From positions 34,409,852 to 34,473,851 of the forward strand of contig CM034541.1 of NCBI GenBank assembly GCA_020002185.1: a stretch of DNA of 64,000 nt, given 5' to 3'. The notes under the pieces are model-generated. The model ran no database searches. It was not told the DNA's origin and was given only the letters and a program-made list of their open reading frames with translations. This document shows positions 32,148 to 45,596 of the stretch, piece by piece. A program made the position numbers and the translations under genes. The stretch comes from Paraescarpia echinospica. Taxonomy: Eukaryota; Annelida; Polychaeta; Sabellida; Siboglinidae. Position 1 is the stretch's first letter, and every line of letters begins with the position of its first letter.

Positions 32148-32961
32148 ATGATACCAAAAATAGATAAGCGAACGAAAAATGAACAACTGAAAACACGTCC
32201 CAAAAATTCTTTTTTGAACGATTGCTTGTACCATTACGGTTCGTCCGATCCAAATAATCTTGATATCGTTTGAAAGCTTACGGTTTCTGCTATTCAAATA
32301 TATATAAATGGTTTCCTGATAGTCATTCCTAAAATAAACTATAAACGGACATACAACGGTGCCAGTTCCGGTGTCTTAGACACTGCGAACGATGTTTCGT
32401 CGACACAGTTAACCAATCTACCAATTGAGGCACCACTATCTGATTTCATGGTATAAGCTCCACCCACTTTCAAACGGCTGCTAAAATGACGTAGGCGTGA
32501 CGTCACAATCATGTATATTAACCAACCAACGTATGCCAACGTAGATATATATCGGCTTTGCTGCGATCAAAGCACACCAGTTTCGTTGCAGTTTAAAAGT
32601 GGGTGGAGCTTATAACATGAAATCAAGAAATGGTGAAGTTCGCATGTCTGAACCTATGCAAATGAGGAAAACAGCGCCGCAATCGGAAGTTTATTGCACT
32701 GAGTACCCGCCGACAACATCACTCGGAACCGTACAGAACACCGAAAACGGCACGATTATAGGTCCGTTTATAGGTGTTCTATAATCGGTTACCGGGAAAT
32801 ATAAATTATGTTAGAATAACAAAAAGATGCATCCTTTCAAATGATACCAAAATCGTCGGGACAGAACAAGCCACGAGGGTGCTAGTGACCGTAGAATTTC
32901 TTGTTTTGGACGTGTTCCGAGTTGTTCATTTTTCGCTCGCTTATCTATTTTTTATGATACC
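32148..32961. mobile_element. Palindromic foldback element with 8-bp target duplications
   Basis: The element 32156-32953 (798 bp) starts AAAAATAGATAAGCG and ends with the inverse CGCTTATCTATTTTTT. It is flanked by direct ATGATACC copies (32148-32155, 32954-32961). The inverted similarity extends through most of its length. AACAACTGAAAACACGTCCC pairs with GGACGTGTTCCGAGTTGTT, and AGCTCCACCCACTTT pairs with AAAGTGGGTGGAGCT. GATTTCATGGT and ACATGAAATC pair as well, leaving a small non-paired centre near 32530-32580. No transposase is present. The superfamily is not identified; 8-bp TSDs fit hAT or related elements. Confidence 0.85.
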
Positions 32962-33446
32962 TACCGGTAGTTGGTTTCAGTTTTCTTATTGGTACTGCAG
33001 AAAGTAGTTGAAGAAAGGAAATGAACCTATTTTCTATGTATTGCATGAATTACATTTGTCCGGTTAAAAATATGTTCTTTTGTTTGTTTTTATTAATAGA
33101 ATTCTTCCACAGGGAAACGTGAGAACCACTCTTAGTTCCTTACTGATGCATGCAATAAACTGGCTGTAAATATATTAATTACTGCCTTAGAGGTAGAAAA
33201 AGTAGGTTTTGTCTAGACATATCTTGACACTTTTTAATACATTTAGTCCACTGCAAATGGTATTTGTTGCCTTGTGTTCTATGATCAACTTCTAACGACT
33301 GTGTGACGATTATCTGTTTGTTGTCAAGTGGTTGTGTGGTAGAATGGCTATGAATGGGGTTGCTGTGGAAAGTGGTGGAAAGAGAAACAAACAAACGTAC
33401 ATTTGATATAAGGAACCGTGTAACTGGAAAGCGTTTATGTCGGTGA
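32962..33446. other. Unannotated stretch
   Basis: Unique AT-rich DNA between the foldback element and a LINE fragment. The minus-strand open frame here has no recognisable domain. Confidence 0.35.
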
Positions 33447-34036
33447 TTGTATCTTTCTAAAAGCGCTTCTGCTAGACTTGTCACTGCTTTAATATTCTCC
33501 TGTCTTGATTATTGCAACTCGGTTTTTATTGGTTTGCCTCCTGAACAGATAAGTCGATTACAGAGGGTTCAGAGCAGTGCAGCATGGCTCGTTGTAAAGA
33601 AACGTAAGCGAGACCATATGACGCCAATGTTGCAGGAACTCCATTGGCTGCCTGTAATGTATCAATGCCAGTACAAGATGGCAACTTTTGAGTACTCCCA
33701 CCTTACCTTTCGGCCCTGCTCTCCACATACAAATAAGTATACCTAAACGTAACCTTAAATCTGTTGGTGAACGTTCATTTAGCTTCGTTGCACCCACTCT
33801 CTGGAATTCACTGCCTGTGGGTCTGCGAAATACCCCTACTCTATCTGAATTTAAACCCCAGCTAAAGACATATCTGTTCCGACAAGCGTTCTCCCTAGTC
33901 TAAGTGGTCCGTGTATGTATCTGTATAGTCTATGTTATGTATATGTGTGAGTATGGATGATATGTTCTAGCGCAATGAGTTTTTTGCTTAAAAGATTTGC
34001 GCTATATATAAGAACTCTCCATTATTCTTATTATTG
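33447..34036 (+). mobile_element. 5'-truncated LINE fragment (CR1/L2-like), C-terminal ORF and 3' tail
   Basis: The first frame reads IFSCLDYCNSVFIGLPPEQI, LQRVQSSAAWLV and LQELHWLPVMYQCQYKMATF. A deletion then joins it to another frame with IPKRNLKSVGERSFSFVAPT, LWNSLPVGLRNTP and LKTYLFRQAF. This is the post-polymerase end of a CR1/L2-type ORF2. The 3' end GCGCTATATATAAGAACTC followed by ATT repeats matches the tail style of such elements. It sits in the intron just upstream of the first GLUD1 coding exon. Confidence 0.88.
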
Positions 34037-34167
34037 TTGAACAGGATGAGAGCCGTGCACGTCACTGAAACAGACAAATTACATTTTATTTTCAATCCAT
34101 TTCGTCATTTCTTTGTCCTGTGATGTTGTTCGTGATTTAAGTTCACAAACTTTATTGTTTCCTACAG

Positions 34168-34366
34168 AACTGAACCATCACAATGTTGCGCACAATCACT
34201 CGCCAGATGCTCGCATCTGGCCACAAGGTGGCAGCAGAGAGCCAGCGTGTTGCCTCATCTCCCTTCGTTAGATCGCAACGAGCATACTCGGTCAGTGCGA
34301 CAGATCCGAATGACCCAGACGACAATGCCAGCTTCTTTGAGATGGTTTCCCTTTTCTATGAAAAAG
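34168..34366 (+). CDS. GLUD1: GLUD1 coding exon 1 (presequence), with 15 bp of 5' UTR
   Basis: Acceptor TTTCCTACAG ends at 34167, so at least one untranslated exon lies upstream. ATG is at 34183. Residues 1-61: a basic, Ser-rich mitochondrial targeting peptide ([15 protein letters not shown]...), a likely cleavage region around RSQRAYS, then [16 protein letters not shown], the start of mature GDH. The donor G|GTAAAC leaves phase 1. Confidence 0.93.
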
Positions 34367-37300
34367 GTAAACCTTGCGCCATGATAACAGTTCAACCAAT
34401 GAGTCACTGATGGGTGTGGGCCCTGCGAGGTGGCATACAGTGTGTACAGTGCCTCCTAGTCACCGGGGATACTTTTTCAAACTAACCAAGCATGCGATAG
34501 TCAGAGTGGATATTTAGTTTGCCCTATCTGTTTCAGTTTGTTTCTTCTTCCCCTAGGTCCCACGAGGGGGTTATATCACACGGTCTGTTTTGTCCTCTTG
34601 ACAATACTCCTCCCAGTCTTCCTCCCTCTCTCCCACTTATAGCTGTACATTCTCACCCCATTCTCACCCTAATCTCTTCACACTAACACCCTAACTTAAT
34701 TATTTCAGTCTTTGTCTTTTCCATCAACCACCCTTTTCTGTGTATCACATTTTGTTCGATGTATTATACACACATAATTCGTCAAATACGGTAGTCATAT
34801 TAATAACTGCATTTGAAATGTAGCATATTGTTATATTATACATAGCAGGCATCCTTCTGTCTTGTTTAGACAATGGTTATATTATACATAGCAGGCATCC
34901 TTCTGTCTTGTTAGACAATGGTTTGCGCCGTGATTGTCAATTTGGTGAAGTACATCGCCTGGAGTGGCTTAAAGTGCCACACTGGCGTGACAATCTCTGC
35001 TGCTCTTGTGGCAGACATGTATAGGCAGTTGGCTGAGAAGAGAACGCAGGATTGGTAGATCTCTGCGTTTGGTTGTCCCTCTTCTCAGCCAGTTACGTTT
35101 TTGCGTCTCCTCTTCTCATGCCTGTTTTAACAGTCAACGTCCAATGAGTGCGATTTATATATAATATTATGTAGGGGCTACATTACATGAGTATTACACA
35201 AAGTTATTGATTACCGTAATGATGGTACATATTTGGACACCTAGAATTAATAACATTCTCAGCTCTCTGAAAACAAGCAGAATAACAAATTTGTTTTTAA
35301 ACATACAATATGTATGAATTCAGACACATAAAAAATACTACCGGGGTAGGTGTCTGAAAGCTTACAGTACCAGTACATAAAATAATTATTTTTCTAGATA
35401 TTTAGGGTGTCCGAACACATACAATGATCATGCTATTATATTAACTATTCCCCCCTCATGTCTTGTTGTTGAATCTTTTCACTTCCTACAGCGGTGAAAC
35501 ATCTCGAGCCAAATCTGGTGAAGACAATCCGAGGACGAATCTCTACTGAGGAGAAAGAGAAGAAGGTGCGTGGAATACTGTCCATCATCAAGCCTTGCAA
35601 CAGGGTGATGGGCATGACCTTCCCCATCAAGAAAGACAATGGAGAGTTTGAGATGATCCAGGCTTGGCGGGCCCAGCACAGCGATCATCTGACACCGTGC
35701 AAGGGAGGTCAGTGGCGCCATCTGTGTCCTCCAGAAGGCTCGATATACACTGTAGTTAGAAACTGTAGTAATGTTATTAGAAATTATGATGAAGGCAATG
35801 TATAGGTAAGTTCAGTTGAAATAACAATTGTTAAGACATTACAGAAGGCTAAACTGGCAGTAGTGTTTAAATTAGTAATGTCTGCTCGTGTGTTCTGATG
35901 ATATGAAGAATGACAGTTTCCGGTTCAAATTACACTTTCCGCCATCCGAGTCAGTTTATCACTGATGTTGATCGCTTTAAAACGTTCTTTATTTATTGAC
36001 ATTTTATGACCTCGCAGCATAGTCTGTGTTTATACAGTCTGCACTTGTGTGTAGGCGTACCATAAAAACTCTCAAGTTGTCAGCATCCTGTTACATGTAA
36101 GTCATGCAGCGGTTGCCCACAGCAACGCATCAATTTACCGGATGGATGGTGCTGCTCCCTGGTCATAGCCATGTGTGTCACTGTATATTGTAATACTTCT
36201 TACTGTTAGACTACTCATAGTGTGAGGCCCCATGTAATGTGAGGTAACTTGTATTGTGAGGCCCCATGTAATGTGAGGTAACTTGTATTGTGAGGCCCCA
36301 TGTAATGTGAGGTAACTTGTATTGTGAGGCCCCATGTAATGTGAAGTAACTCATATTGTGATGCCCCATGTAATGTGAGGTAACTTGTATTGTGATGCCC
36401 CATGTAATGTGAGGTAACTTGTATTGTGATGCCCCATGTAATGTGAGGTAACTTGTATTGTGAGGCCCCATGTAATGTGAAGTAACTCATGTTGTGATGC
36501 CCCATGTAATGTGAGGTAACTTGTATTGTGATGCCCCATGTAATGTGAGGTAACTTGTATTGTGATGCCCCATGTAATGTGAGGTAACTTGTATTGTGAG
36601 GCCCCATGTAATGTGAAGTAACTCATATTGTGATGCCCCATGTAATGTGAGGTAACTTGTATTGTGATGCCCCATGTAATGTGAGGTAACTTGTATTGTG
36701 ATGCCCCATGTAATGTGAGGTAACTTGTATTGTGATGCCCCATGTAATGTGAGGTAACTTGTATTGTGAGGCCCCATGTAATGTGAGGTAACTTGTATTG
36801 TGAGGCCCCATGTAATGTGAGGTAACTTGTATTGTGAGGCCCCATGTAATGTGAGGTAACTTGTATTGTGAGGCCCCATGTAATGTGAGGTAACTCATAT
36901 TATAAAACCCTGTATGTGAATTGTGAGATTCCTTGAGCCATGAGTCACCATGTGTCGTGACTTCCCATTACTCCATGAGAAGTTACGAGGCCTTGTACTT
37001 GTGAGGCCCCTTGCTTGTGAAGCCCTGTATTTTCGAGGTCCCATGAGTCATGAGGTGGCCTCCAGTTTGTAATCCTTGTGCCGTCTTGCAGGAATCCGCT
37101 ACAGTCTAGACGTGAACGAGGACGAAGTGAAAGCCCTCGCCACTCTCATGACCTTCAAATGTGCATGTGTTGACGTACCCTTTGGGGGAGCCAAGGGGGG
37201 CGTAAGGATCGATCCCCAGATGTACTCCGACAGTGAGCTGGAGAAGATCACCAGACGCTTCGCCATTGAGCTGGCCAAGAAGGGTTATCTAGGTGAGTGA

Positions 37301-40300
37301 CACCTTATGTCTCGCACTACAACAAACATTATACTTCTAGTTCTAGTTGTCTCCAGCGCTAGGTAATGTTCTATTAACTGACTAGTCTGTATTATTGTGG
37401 TTACAGTGCAATGGTCTTATGAGGTCTCATTAAACTAGTTAGTCTTTTACAGAACATTATCGCCAAACCGTCCTTTCTATGCTGGCACTGAGGGTGGTCA
37501 CTGCCAGGGTGCATGTCATCCTCAGTGGTTCTTTTACATACCAAATTGAGACGGAACCGACATTAACATGATCTCCGAGTCACGAGGGATACACAGTTCC
37601 CAACTGCCTTAGAATGGGTTTTGAACTCGGAGCGTTGGCAGGCCAGGCGGATGTGCTAACCACTACACTGTTGCTCTCTCTAGAGATTTACAAAAAAAAT
37701 TGTCATTTAGTGTCACGCGACTTTATGGCGAACTGTGTCCATTGTTTAGAGCACCGCACTCACTATTGAGAAAACTGTTACTGAGTAGCTTGATATGGAC
37801 GTGGTTGTAGGTAGTTGCAGGCCCTTAGCCAGATATATGTTTTTCTATTAAAAACTACCTAATTATAATTATAAATGCCATTGTGTTATCCCCAATTGTT
37901 ACATATGCAATATATAATAGTATATAATATATTATGTAATTATTTATATTTGTATTTCTGTGCTTCTTTACAAACATTGAATTGTGATTATTGAATGTGA
38001 TCACTAGTACTACTAGTTACTTTTATTATTAGATTTTTATTATTTAAAGGTGATTTTCTTTACATTTATGTTTATTTATTCCATTTCGTACATTTATGAT
38101 CGTAAATAAATGTCATGAAGGAAACATTTGTGGTGATTGACTGTTCTCCCTCTACAGGCCCGGGGGTGGATGTTCCCGCCCCAGACATGGGAACAGGGGA
38201 GAGGGAGATGAGTTGGATTGCTGACACATATTCAGAGACCCTTGGTAAGACAGACTCGTCTTAAATGTGACTGCCACAGCAAACCAGGGTAATAAGTCAC
38301 ATAAGCCTCTTCTGCACGTCAGCCAAAAATAGTTGTCAGGTCACGGCCCATCAATGGTGTCGTTTTGGCAGAAATTAATCCCTCATAATCTCATTTTTCA
38401 ATGTCTGTTTTATTAATAAAAAATAAGAATACTAAATGGTAGCTGTGGGTAAGGTATTGATTTAAAGCTCATAATCTATGGTATCCAAAAAGGTTCAGAA
38501 CTCTATCTAATAATTTTACAACGTAATACCAACTTTGCTGCAGCAGATCCCGAATGGTGTAAGTTAATATCATGAATATTCTCTCAAACTCCTGTGTCTG
38601 GTGGATTTGTTATGTGCACATATTGTTCTGTAATGAACAAATATCCAGACTGTTTTTTTCTTAAAAAATATGATTTACATCATTCAGTGAAAACATTCTG
38701 GACAGACTCTTGTTGTGATTTGATGACAGAGTACTTGACCTTAATATGTAAATATAGTTCCTTCCTCGGTAATATAATTCTGTGTTTGGCTAATGTTTCT
38801 TTGTGAGGTTGTGAATATTCTGACTACGCACTAGTTTTTAAATGGGCTTTTATTTCAGCACACACTGACCTTCATGCGAACGCCTGCGTCACAGGCAAGC
38901 CAATCTCCCAGGGTGGAATACATGGGAGGGTGTCAGCCACAGGGCGGGTGAGTGGGGTGCATGCCCTTCAATCTCCCTGGGTGGAATAATATTGTCCATA
39001 TTGAATATATCTAACAACAGTGCTCTTTCTTGCATGATAGCACAATTGCATTATCCATCCTAACAGTAGCACCCCTCCTTGGTATGCCTTGTGCTAGCCC
39101 ATCCTAACAGGAGCACCCCTCCTTGGTATGCCGTCTAATGTCTTGTGTATGCCTGTTGTATCATGCCTTGTGCTAGCCCATCCTAACAGGAGCACCCTCC
39201 TTGCCATACTGCCTAAAGCCTTGTGTATGCCTGTTGTATCATGCCTTGTATTAGCCCATCCTAACAGGAGCACCCCTCCTTGCCATACTGCCTAAAGCCT
39301 TGTGTATGCCTGTCGTATCATGCCTTGTATTAGCCCATCTTAACAGGAGTACCCCTCCTTGACATACTGCCTAAAGCCTTGTGTATGCCTGTTGTGTCAT
39401 GTCTTGTATTAGCCCATCCTAACAGGAGCACCCCTCCTTGCCATACTGTCTAATGCCTTGTGTATGCCTGTTGTGTCATGTCTTGTATTAGCCCATCCTA
39501 ACAGGAGCACCCCTCCTTGCGATACTGTCTAAAGCCTTGTGTATGCTTGTTGTATCATGTCTTGTACTAGCCCATCCTAACAGGAGCACCCCTCCTTGCC
39601 ATACTGTCTAATGCCTTGTGTATGCTTGTTGTATCATGTCTTGTATTAGCCCATCCTAGCAGGAGCATCTCTCCTTGCCATACTGTCTAAAGCCTTGTGT
39701 ATGCCTGTTGTATCATGTCTTGTATTAGCCCATCTTAACAGGAGCACCCCTCCTTGCCATACTGTCTAATGCCTTGTGTATGCTTGTTGTATCATGTCTT
39801 GTATTAGCCCAACCTAACAGGAGGACCCCTCCTTGCTATACTGCCTAATGCCTTGTGTTTGCCTGTTGTATTATGTCTTGTATTAGCCCATCCTAACAAG
39901 AGCACCCCTCCTTGCTATACTGCCTAATGCCTTGTGTTTGCCTGTTGTATTATGTCTTGTATTAGCCCATCCTAACAAGAGCACCCCTCCTTGCTATACT
40001 GCCTAATGCCTTGTGTTTGCCTGTTGTATTATGTCTTGTATTAGCCCATCCTAACAAGAGCACCCCTCCTTGCTATACTGCCTAATGCCTTGTGTTTGCC
40101 TGTTGTATTATGTCTTGTATTAGCCCATCCTAACAAGAGCACCCCTCCTTGCTATACTGCCTAATGCCTTGTGTTTGCCTGTTGTATTATGTCTTGTAGC
40201 CCATTATGTCTTGCCTGTTGTATTACCTTGAGCCCACTGCCTAATGCCTTGTGTTTGCCTGTTGTATTATGTCTTGTATTAGCCCATCCTAACAGCCCCT

Positions 40301-43300
40301 CCTTGCTATACTGCCTAATGCCTTGTGTTTGCCTGTTGTATTATGTCTTGTATTAGCCCATCCTAACAAGAGCACCCCTCCTTGCTATACTGCCTAATGC
40401 CTTGTGTTTGCCTGTTGTATTATGTCTTGTATTAGCCCATCCTAACAAGAGCACCCCTCCTTGCTATACTGCCTAATGCCTTGTGTTTGCCTGTTGTATT
40501 ATGTCTTGTATTAGCCCATCCTAACAAGAGCACCCCTCCTTGCTATACTGCCTAATGCCTTGTGTTTGCCTGTTGTATTATGTCTTGTATTAGCCCATCC
40601 TAACAGGAGCATCCCTCCTTGCTATACTGCCTAATGCCTTTCCTAGAGTTAACCTGGAATGCTTTAGCCAATGTGCATTTTGTAACACTGTATTGTAATA
40701 TTATAATCACTTGTATTCTTACTTAATGTTTTAGTTTGTAAGCACTGCTGAATCAATTTTTGTAGAGTTATGTGGTGTCAAAATAAAGTTGATTTGATTT
40801 GATTTTGTGTCACGCCTTGAGTTGACCCATCCTAACAAGTCTCCTGTGTTTGTTCTATTGCACAGTGCTGCTCCGTGTTTCAGGGAATCTTCCATGGAAT
40901 CGACAGCTTCATCCACAACCCCAAGTATATGGACATGATCGGAATGAGGACAGGCTACGAGAATAAGACATTCATTGTGCAGGTGAGAACATTCATTGTC
41001 CACATGTCTCATGGTTGCATTTCTGCTGGCAAAAACCTGTTTTCACAGAGACAGTTGCGGAAACCGTCACAAACCAGTTTATACCATTTCCTGCTGGTGT
41101 TTTTGTTGTTCTTGTGTTTATTAATAAATTGAGGTTTCCGCCAGTTTTTGTTGCTTATGTTTATGCCGAGGGTGTTTAAACCTGTATTTACCTCCGTGCA
41201 ACCCTGACCTGTCTCTGCTATAACGATGCAGCATGCTTGAGAAGAGAGTCATTATACGGTTGAGTGATTATGACCCAAATTAGACTCTTCACCTATCCCA
41301 TGCTGGGTATTGGTAGACTGCTGTAGCTAGAGCATCGCACTCTCAATCATGAGAACCCCGGTTTGAATCCTCTGCTGCCATTTAAAACCTTGGGCAAGTT
41401 TGTTCACTCTACATTGCTCCAGTTCACTCAGCTGTATGAATGAGTACCTAGCTATAGACAGTGGTGGATATTTGTGTACGAATAATCTTTGCGCATTAAC
41501 TGCGGCATGGCAGAAAGCTTCCCAAAGAAGTCGAGATGGTGTTTGATTGAAAATGTCTGCCAGGGAGTAAAGTGTAAAGCACTGTGTGCAGTCATAAGGA
41601 CCGGATACTTGTATTCTGTCCTGTCCTCTGCTCTAGGTCTGAGTTGCGTTCACTGGCTCTATGTACTTGCAGGGTTTTGGTAACGTGGGCCTGCACATCA
41701 CCCGCTACCTGCACCGTGTAGGGGCCAAGTGCATTGGCGTGATGGAGAGAGATGGCGGTATCTTCAACCGCAATGGCATTGATCCGAAGGAACTGGAGAA
41801 CTGGATGATTGTAAGTGCATCACTCCACTTTCTCACCAGAAATGCCACATTGCCGTATTTATATTAAATTATTCTTATTATTATTTATAATATATTATTA
41901 TTTTTTATTTGTTTAAATTCAACACTATTTTATGTATTTTAATATGTTGTGAAGCACTATGAACAAATTTGGATCTGGCATTATATCATATAAAATATAT
42001 TATTATTTGTAATTTGTATTTTTCACTTGAAGAAAGTTAAAATCTGTATTACATTTTTCTTTGGTTAAGGTAGCTGCCTATAGCATTCTGATTTTAATCG
42101 AGTGCCACTTTCTATCAGTAGGTAAAATATACCTACATCAAATGATGTGCAATGTTTTGTTGGAAATCTGCCTGGTCAGCATCGAACGTGTTTTGCTCTT
42201 TGACCGCTGTATGATTTTTGTTCGAATTTATATTTTTGTGACGAATACATACTTTGTCAAGGTTTCTATATTTGAAACAAATCTGTATTAAATGGGATAT
42301 CATATGGTCATATTCCTTCCAAAGAGCTGTATTTTATATGGAAAATACTTAAGATCTCTACCTCACCATTGTGCTGTTGACATTGTAGTAGATCTATCGT
42401 AGACATTGTTTTGGTGTAAACTGTATACAACATGCCTTGATAGAAACAAGGTGCATCTGGTAGATGACAGGACATTTTCACTGATATTCTTATGAGCTCA
42501 TAAGTTGAATTTTGCTCTTTAAAATTAATTTTACTCCTTGACAGTGATCTTGCATAGTGAAATCTGTCAACACCACCGGTGTGTCGTGGAAATAGTGTCC
42601 TCTGTGTTTTTTTCTTTTTATGGAGTTCCTTGAATTTAGCAACAGATTCTGTTTAATGATGAATTTCCTTGTGAGCTAATTGTCTTGGTGAAATGTTCCC
42701 CGGGAGGATTTAGCTGCAACATTTGGCATCATTTAATTGACATGACATTTTTTATTGAGATCACTTCTGAAAAGGTTACTTGATGTAAAATGAGGGACTA
42801 TATTGCATTGTTGCAGGAGACGGGTGGGATCTACGGCTACCCAAAGGCGGAGGAATACAAAGGTGAAAGCATGTTCTTCGAGGACTGTGACATCCTGGTC
42901 CCTGCCGCCGTCGAACAGTCGATCACAAAGATCAACGCACCCAAGGTCAAGGCAAAGGTACGTGTATAGTTTGACTGTTTGGACAGAATGACCAAATACT
43001 GCAATCATTTAGCTGGCCATTGTCCAATGTAACACTGTTAATCATTTTGATATGATTAGTGGTCAGTTGGGGTCAGTGCAGTGGTGGTGTTGGTCAAGAC
43101 AGACAGAGGTAGACAACAAGAAGGGTGGGTGAATGTGGGTCTTTTCATCTGCACAATCATATTCTTTATTATAAATTGCAACTGTCACAATTATGTGTGA
43201 CATGTTTTTAATAGTTGATCTGTTTTTGTTCTGCTGTTATTAACCAAGTCACATTTGCTTACATTTTTGCTAAAATTGTGTTAAATGCAGCCCTTATGTT

Positions 43301-45540
43301 TAGGTTACAACTTGTGTTGTGATCAACAAAGTCCAGGTATAATTTTTATGCACACTGTTAAACATTCTGTCAAAATTAATCTTTAACATGTCATATATAA
43401 AAATACATATTTTGCATTCAAATATAAGAGATTGCATGCAGTATTGACCTATCCATCATATGACCTGTTGCCTAGCAAAAGGTCCGTCAAGCCGTCAAAA
43501 ATTGGCTGCAGAATACATTAAATGTTTGGAAATTCAGTAGTATGTTTTGTTGAAATTCTAGCCCCATACAATTTTCTTTATAACAAAGACATATTACAAA
43601 GTTTTTCAAGCGACAAATGTATGCAAAAACATTGTTGGCAAAGGCAAAGCTTGACGGAAGTCATGCGCATAAGTTTAATTGTGACGTAGACAAACCGCTA
43701 CTACCGGATAGGTTAATTATGTCCGAGTGAACTCTGAATGGAATTGTTTTCTCCAGAGCTTCAATTTAGCTAGTATGATTGTCTACAGAGAAAGAACATT
43801 GCAGACAAACTATAGTCAGGTAAATTTATTTATACAACCTAATTAAATAAGAAAGAAAGTAAGCTGTGTTTGATTTTTAACCTAAGTAAAAATATGAAAG
43901 TTAACAGTGTTTGATTTACAGTACAACCGAAGTAGTAATAAGAAAGTAAGCAGTGTTTGATGTACAACCGATGTAGGAATAAGAAAGTAAGTAGTGTTTG
44001 ATTTACAACCAAAGTAGGAATATGAAAGTGAGCAGTGTTTGATTTACAACCGAAGTAGAAATAAAGTAAGCAGTGTTTGATTTACAACCGAAGTAGGAAT
44101 AAGAAAGTAAGCAGTGTTTGATTTACAACCGAAGTAGGAATAAGAAAGTAAGCAGTGTTTGATTTACAACCGAAGTAGGAATATGAAAGAAGGCAGTGTT
44201 TGATTTACAACCGAAGTAGGAATAAGAAAGAAAGCAGTGTTTGATTTACAACCGAAATAGGAATAAGAATGTAAGCAGTGTTTGATTTACAACTGAAGTA
44301 GGAATATGAAAGAAAGCAGTGTTTGATTTACAACCGAAGTAGGAATAAGAAAGTAAGCAGTGTTTGATTTACAACCGAAGTAGGAATATGAAAGAAAGCA
44401 GTGTTTGATTTACAACCGAAGTAGGAATATGAAAGAAAGCAGTGTTTGATTTACAACCGAAGTAGGAATAAGAAAGTGAGCAGTGTTTGATTTACAACCG
44501 AAGTAGGAATAAGAAAGTGAGCAGTGTTTGATTTACAACCGAAGTAGGAATAAGAAAGTGAGTAGTGTTTGATTTACAACCGAAGTAGGAATATGAAAGT
44601 GAGCAGTGTTTGATTTACAACTGAAGTAGGAATAAGAAAGAAAGCAGTGTTTGATTTACAACCGAAGTAGGAATAAGAAAGTAAGCAGTGGTTGATTTAC
44701 AACCAAAGTAGGAATAAGAAAGTGAGCAGTGTTTGATTTACAACCGAAGTAGGAATAAGAAAGAAAGCAGTGTTTGATTTACAACCGAAGTAGGAATAAG
44801 AAAGTGAGCAGTGTTTGATTTACAACCGAAGTAGGAATAAGAAAGTGAGCAGTGTTTGATTTACAACCGAAGTAAGAATAAGAAAGTAAGTAGTGTTTGA
44901 TTTACAACCGAAGTAGGAATAAGAAAGAAAGCAGTGTTTGATTTACAACCGAAGTAGGAATAAGAAAGTGAGCAGTGTTTGATTTACAACCGAAGTAGGA
45001 ATAAGAAAGTGAGCAGTGTTTGATTTACAACCGAAGTAAGAATAAGAAAGTAAGTAGTGTTTGATTTACAACCAAAGTAGGAATAAGAAAGTGAGCAGTG
45101 TTTGATTTACAACCGAAGTAGGAATAAGAAAGAAAGCAGTGTTTGATTTACAACCGAAATAGGAATAAGAAAGTGAGCAGTGTTTGATTTACAACCGAAG
45201 TAGGAATAAGAAAGTGAGCAGTGTTTGATTTACAACCGAAGTAAGAATAAGAAAGTAAGTAGTGTTTGATTTACAACCGAAGTAGGAATATGAAAGTGAG
45301 CAGTGTTTGATTTACAGCCGAAGAAGGAATAAGAAAATGAGCAGTGTTTGATTTACATCTTACTTAAAAAAGCAGTGTTTGACGGGATGTCATGTGATGT
45401 TGTTGTTGACAGATCATTGCAGAAGGCGCCAATGGTCCTACAACTATGGCGGCGGACAAGATCTTCCTCCAGAATAACGTTCTAGTCATTCCTGTGAGTC
45501 ACTCACATGTCTCTTGCTCAGTCTCAGTCTCTCATTTGTA

Positions 45541-45596
<56 letters not shown>

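Noticed and set aside
36135..36898. Overlapping minus-strand frames of 66-164 codons
   Set aside because: Translations of the 34-bp array inside a GLUD1 intron.
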